This document shows, piece by piece, positions 61,507-64,000 of a stretch of 64,000 nucleotides of DNA. The notes under the pieces were generated by a model. That model ran no database searches and was not told the origin of the DNA. It saw only the letters and a program-made list of their open reading frames with translations. Position 1 is the first letter of the stretch; each line of letters starts with the position of its first letter. Position numbers and translations under genes: made by a program. The DNA is from Mesorhizobium sp. NBSH29 (lineage in GTDB: Bacteria; Pseudomonadota; Alphaproteobacteria; Rhizobiales; Rhizobiaceae), in the NCBI RefSeq assembly GCF_015500055.1, contig NZ_CP045492.1:1-64000 (forward strand), read 5' to 3'.

Positions 61507-64000
61507 CTAGAGGTCTACCACAAGCTCGCCATCCTTTAGCGCCGCCCTCGAACAGCACAAAAGAACCCTTTCCTCCCGCTCTTTCTTGGACAAGACAAAA
61601 TCCCGGTGTTCGGCATCACCGCTGATCAGGGGGACGGCACAGACACCACAAATACCCTCCGAGCACTTCGTATCCAATTGGATCCCTATTTCGGCCAGCA
61701 TGTCCGTTGCGGATCGATCAGCGGGCACCGAAACTGTCTTACCTGTGCGGGCAAGTGTCAGACGGAACTCGTGGTTTATCCAGTCGGGAGCCTCCGGTAA
61801 GGTGAAGTACTCCCTGTGCATGGCGTCGTCGGGCCAACCTTGCGCCAGAGCGGCATCGAATACGGCATCCATGAACACCGGCGATCCGCAGGTATAAATG
61901 TGATCGCCTTCTTGATAGAGGCCGAACACGGCGGAAAGGTCTGCCCGTTTTCCCTCAGCCGAAACATGCAGATGTACCTGCTCGCGCCATGCAACACTTT
62001 CAAGCGTGTCGACAAACCCAGCCGAAGCGCGGCTGCGAATGCTGTAGTGCAGTTCGAAGGGCTTCCCGATCCGATGCAGCCGATGCGCCATCGCGATCAT
62101 CGGCGTAATGCCGATGCCGCCGCCTATGAGTAGGCTGCGCCGGGCGTCCTCATGGAGGGGAAAGTGATTGATAGGCCGCGAGACAAAAACCTTTCGCCCG
62201 GCATCGAAGATCCGGTGCATCAGTTTCGAACCGCCACGCCCTTCATCCTCGCGAAGCACGCCAATCACATAGCGGCTGCGGTCGGCGGGATCGCCGGCAA
62301 GGCTGTACTGGCGGAAATATTCCGGTGCCACCACCACGTCGATATGAGCACCCGCCTCGAAAGGCGGCAGAGGTGAGCCATCCGTGGAGACAAACTCATA
62401 GCGGGCAACGGCGTTTGACATCATGTCTACCTTGTCGAGTCGAACCTGAATCACGGGGGCCGGTCCTTCTGGCAGGGTTGGCAAAGACACAAGCTCATCG
62501 GTACGCCCGGCGGAAAGCCGCGCCTTGTATTCGGCCGGGTCAAGCAAACTGCGGTAGGCTGCTATGCCTTTCTCACGATCCAGAGGGAGCGGAAAGGGAT
62601 AGGGCGGCGGCGTCAGATCAGCGGTATAGGCGGCAAGGGTCTGGTCCTCGGGCTTCAGCACAAGTCGCGTATTGAGCTCGCGTACATTGACCTGGCTGGC
62701 CGGCAGATAGGAGCCGTCTGCGCCCAACTCTACATCCCACCACCATTTTTTGACCGGATTAATGCTGCCGTTGCCCAATCTGTCATCAAGCCAGGCCAGG
62801 AAGCGGGCGGCGCGCGGCATGTTCATCGCGGCCCAGCGGAACGGAGCTTCAACAAACAGGCCTTCCAGGTTCCACGGGCAGGTTTTCATGCATCGGCCGC
62901 ACATCGCCCCGGCCGCATTGGTAACGCGGTAGCGCGTGCATTTCTCCGCATCGGATTTCCAGATCTCGTAGCCGTTGAACATTTTCTTCGGGCCTGCGGG
63001 AATAGATCCGGACGGACATTCGCGAGCGCACTTGTTGCAGGCGCTGCAAAATGCCTGGAGGCCGAAATCGATAGGCTTGTCGTGTACCAGCGGCATGTCG
63101 GTGGTCACGACTCCCGACTTGAGGCGCGGACCGAGCAGAGGGTTCAGGATCACATCGCCAATACGGCTCACCTCGCCAAGGCCAGAGAGCAGCAGCAGCG
63201 GCGGCTGCAACACCTCACCGTCAACGACCGAGTGCACGCGGGCGGAATATCCGAGGCGCCGGATCTGTTCTGCAACAACGCCGCCCAGAATCTGCGAGCG
63301 AAGATAGGCGCGCATCGATTGCGCCACGGCGATCCAGTCGTCGCCGCTGGATCCCTCCATCGTCTCATGACCCTGGTCGATGATCGTCGAAATGGCGTTG
63401 TTGTGGTAGGGTGTGATCGGCTCCCCCATCGCATCATGCGAATAGTAGGCGTAATCCGGACACCGTGAGATGCCCACCGCATCGCACCCAAGAAAATAGA
63501 GCGCGGCCTTCACATCGTGCGCATTTTTCTGGGGGTCCACCGCGCTTGCAGCAATCTGCGGCGCTTTTTCACCGTTCTGCAGCAGGATGAACGCTCCAAG
63601 GGCCCGCCGCGCACAATATCCAATAGGGCTTTTGAGGACATAATTCCCGCCTTTGGCAGCGGCCTGCATTGCCTTGCCCATATCTCCGAAGAGAGCACGG
63701 GCAAACATGTCGGCGCGCTTGGGCACCCTGGGCACACGGGGCTCATCGATGAAAGTGGTTGGCTGCTCCACAGTCTTGAGCTTTTCAAAAGGTAACGCAC
63801 CTTTGGCGAAGTCACGTCGGGCGTAGGGCGTCTTGTTGAGAGCGCTCTTGTAAAAACCCTTACCCACCCACCATGCGGGCCCGTGGGAACGCCATTTATC
63901 AGCAAGGCCACCTTTCGCGAGCGGCCTGTCGACCTCCATCTCGCAGGTGGTCGTCACCGCGGCGAGACTGTATCGTGTGCCGACATAAGGATTGACCAAT
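61507..64000 (-). CDS. self-sufficient reductive dehalogenase, 5' end beyond window
   Basis: This partial gene (at least 830 aa; the start lies beyond base 64000) is a fusion. The first part is a cobalamin-dependent reductive dehalogenase core with two ferredoxin motifs: CSACNKCARECP near 318 and C-x12-CGRCMKTCP near 353-374. The second part is a phthalate-dioxygenase-reductase type module: FMN segment RQYSLAGD near 563, NAD(P) segment GGGIGITPM near 626 and a plant-type [2Fe-2S] ferredoxin, CSEGICGVC near 779 plus a Cys near 815. It resembles BhbA and Nitratireductor pacificus RdhA, which remove halogens from phenols in the presence of oxygen. No Tat signal can be checked. It lies beyond a tRNA. 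Confidence 0.9.
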   Translation of the reverse strand, partial: LVNPYVGTRYSLAAVTTTCEMEVDRPLAKGGLADKWRSHGPAWWVGKGFYKSALNKTPYARRDFAKGALPFEKLKTVEQPTTFIDEPRVPRVPKRADMFARALFGDMGKAMQAAAKGGNYVLKSPIGYCARRALGAFILLQNGEKAPQIAASAVDPQKNAHDVKAALYFLGCDAVGISRCPDYAYYSHDAMGEPITPYHNNAISTIIDQGHETMEGSSGDDWIAVAQSMRAYLRSQILGGVVAEQIRRLGYSARVHSVVDGEVLQPPLLLLSGLGEVSRIGDVILNPLLGPRLKSGVVTTDMPLVHDKPIDFGLQAFCSACNKCARECPSGSIPAGPKKMFNGYEIWKSDAEKCTRYRVTNAAGAMCGRCMKTCPWNLEGLFVEAPFRWAAMNMPRAARFLAWLDDRLGNGSINPVKKWWWDVELGADGSYLPASQVNVRELNTRLVLKPEDQTLAAYTADLTPPPYPFPLPLDREKGIAAYRSLLDPAEYKARLSAGRTDELVSLPTLPEGPAPVIQVRLDKVDMMSNAVARYEFVSTDGSPLPPFEAGAHIDVVVAPEYFRQYSLAGDPADRSRYVIGVLREDEGRGGSKLMHRIFDAGRKVFVSRPINHFPLHEDARRSLLIGGGIGITPMIAMAHRLHRIGKPFELHYSIRSRASAGFVDTLESVAWREQVHLHVSAEGKRADLSAVFGLYQEGDHIYTCGSPVFMDAVFDAALAQGWPDDAMHREYFTLPEAPDWINHEFRLTLARTGKTVSVPADRSATDMLAEIGIQLDTKCSEGICGVCAVPLISGDAEHRDFVLSKKEREERVLLCCSRAALKDGELVVDL

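Noticed and set aside
61295-61558. 87-codon minus-strand frame after the tRNA
   Set aside because: It lacks a ribosome binding site and pattern and overlaps the end of the dehalogenase gene in another frame.
1-64000. CRISPR arrays, insertion sequences or prophage genes
   Set aside because: No regularly spaced repeats, transposase, integrase or phage structural pattern was seen anywhere in the window.

Overview
The window looks like a chromosomal segment of an alphaproteobacterium of the order Hyphomicrobiales (Rhizobiales), most like the Phyllobacteriaceae (Mesorhizobium, Nitratireductor or Aquamicrobium types). The basis is gene content. There is a CtrA-ChpT-SciP cell-cycle block, a fused trpE(G) gene behind a leader peptide with three Trp codons, a petABC bc1 operon, a choXWV choline transporter, a NolR-like ArsR regulator and a MoxR/DUF58/DUF4159 cluster. 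No species is claimed. Coding density is high. I see no insertion sequence, prophage or CRISPR array.

Layout. 1-3.3 kb: TetR regulator, CorA-type channel, two overlapping MaoC-type hydratases, and apt facing them. 3.35-6.2 kb: petABC (cytochrome bc1) on the minus strand with a clear terminator. 6.6-11 kb: two tandem ABC exporters and a small conserved protein. 11.4-14.8 kb: trmL, a small conserved protein, hemF, a LysR regulator divergent from a tiny gene, and a DUF1059 protein. 14.8-24.3 kb: cca, CoA pyrophosphatase and DUF1285 on minus, divergent from moxR, DUF58, BatA/DUF4159 and a VWA/GATase-like membrane protein. 24.3-31.7 kb: GNAT, NUDIX, metallophosphoesterase, a membrane protein, an alpha/beta hydrolase, a winged-helix/TM/TPR regulator and leuA. 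31.8-35.8 kb: a candidate Leu leader peptide, an AbrB-family pseudogene, a CDF transporter, trpE(G) and its trpL attenuator. 35.8-38.8 kb: DUF2254 and fhs.

38.97-46.9 kb holds a co-oriented run of uncharacterised genes: an acidic protein, a coiled-coil protein, an unknown 381-aa protein, a AAA+ ATPase, a DUF6638-like protein and a DUF2333 membrane protein. It starts with tdk, which overlaps the next gene. This is my main candidate for an undescribed multi-protein system. 47-51 kb: choXWV and an SDR. 51.5-54.7 kb: NolR-like regulator, SpoU methyltransferase, a membrane coiled-coil protein with a 9-base homopolymer, and DUF1134. 54.9-58.5 kb: chpT, an atypical receiver protein, ctrA, fliJ-like and sciP. 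58.7-61 kb: mnmA and a Gfo/Idh/MocA oxidoreductase.

A tRNA-Met(CAT) at 61.16 kb is followed by a large self-sufficient reductive dehalogenase: B12/2x[4Fe-4S] module fused to a flavin/NAD(P)H/[2Fe-2S] reductase module. It runs off the right edge. Its position just beyond a tRNA 3' end suggests an accessory region, but no attachment-site repeat can be seen from here.

The window also shows several layers of RNA-level control: the trpL attenuator with mutually exclusive stems, a possible leucine counterpart before leuA, a perfect stem-loop between choX and choW, interlocking stem-loops after trmL and a strong stem-loop after fhs.
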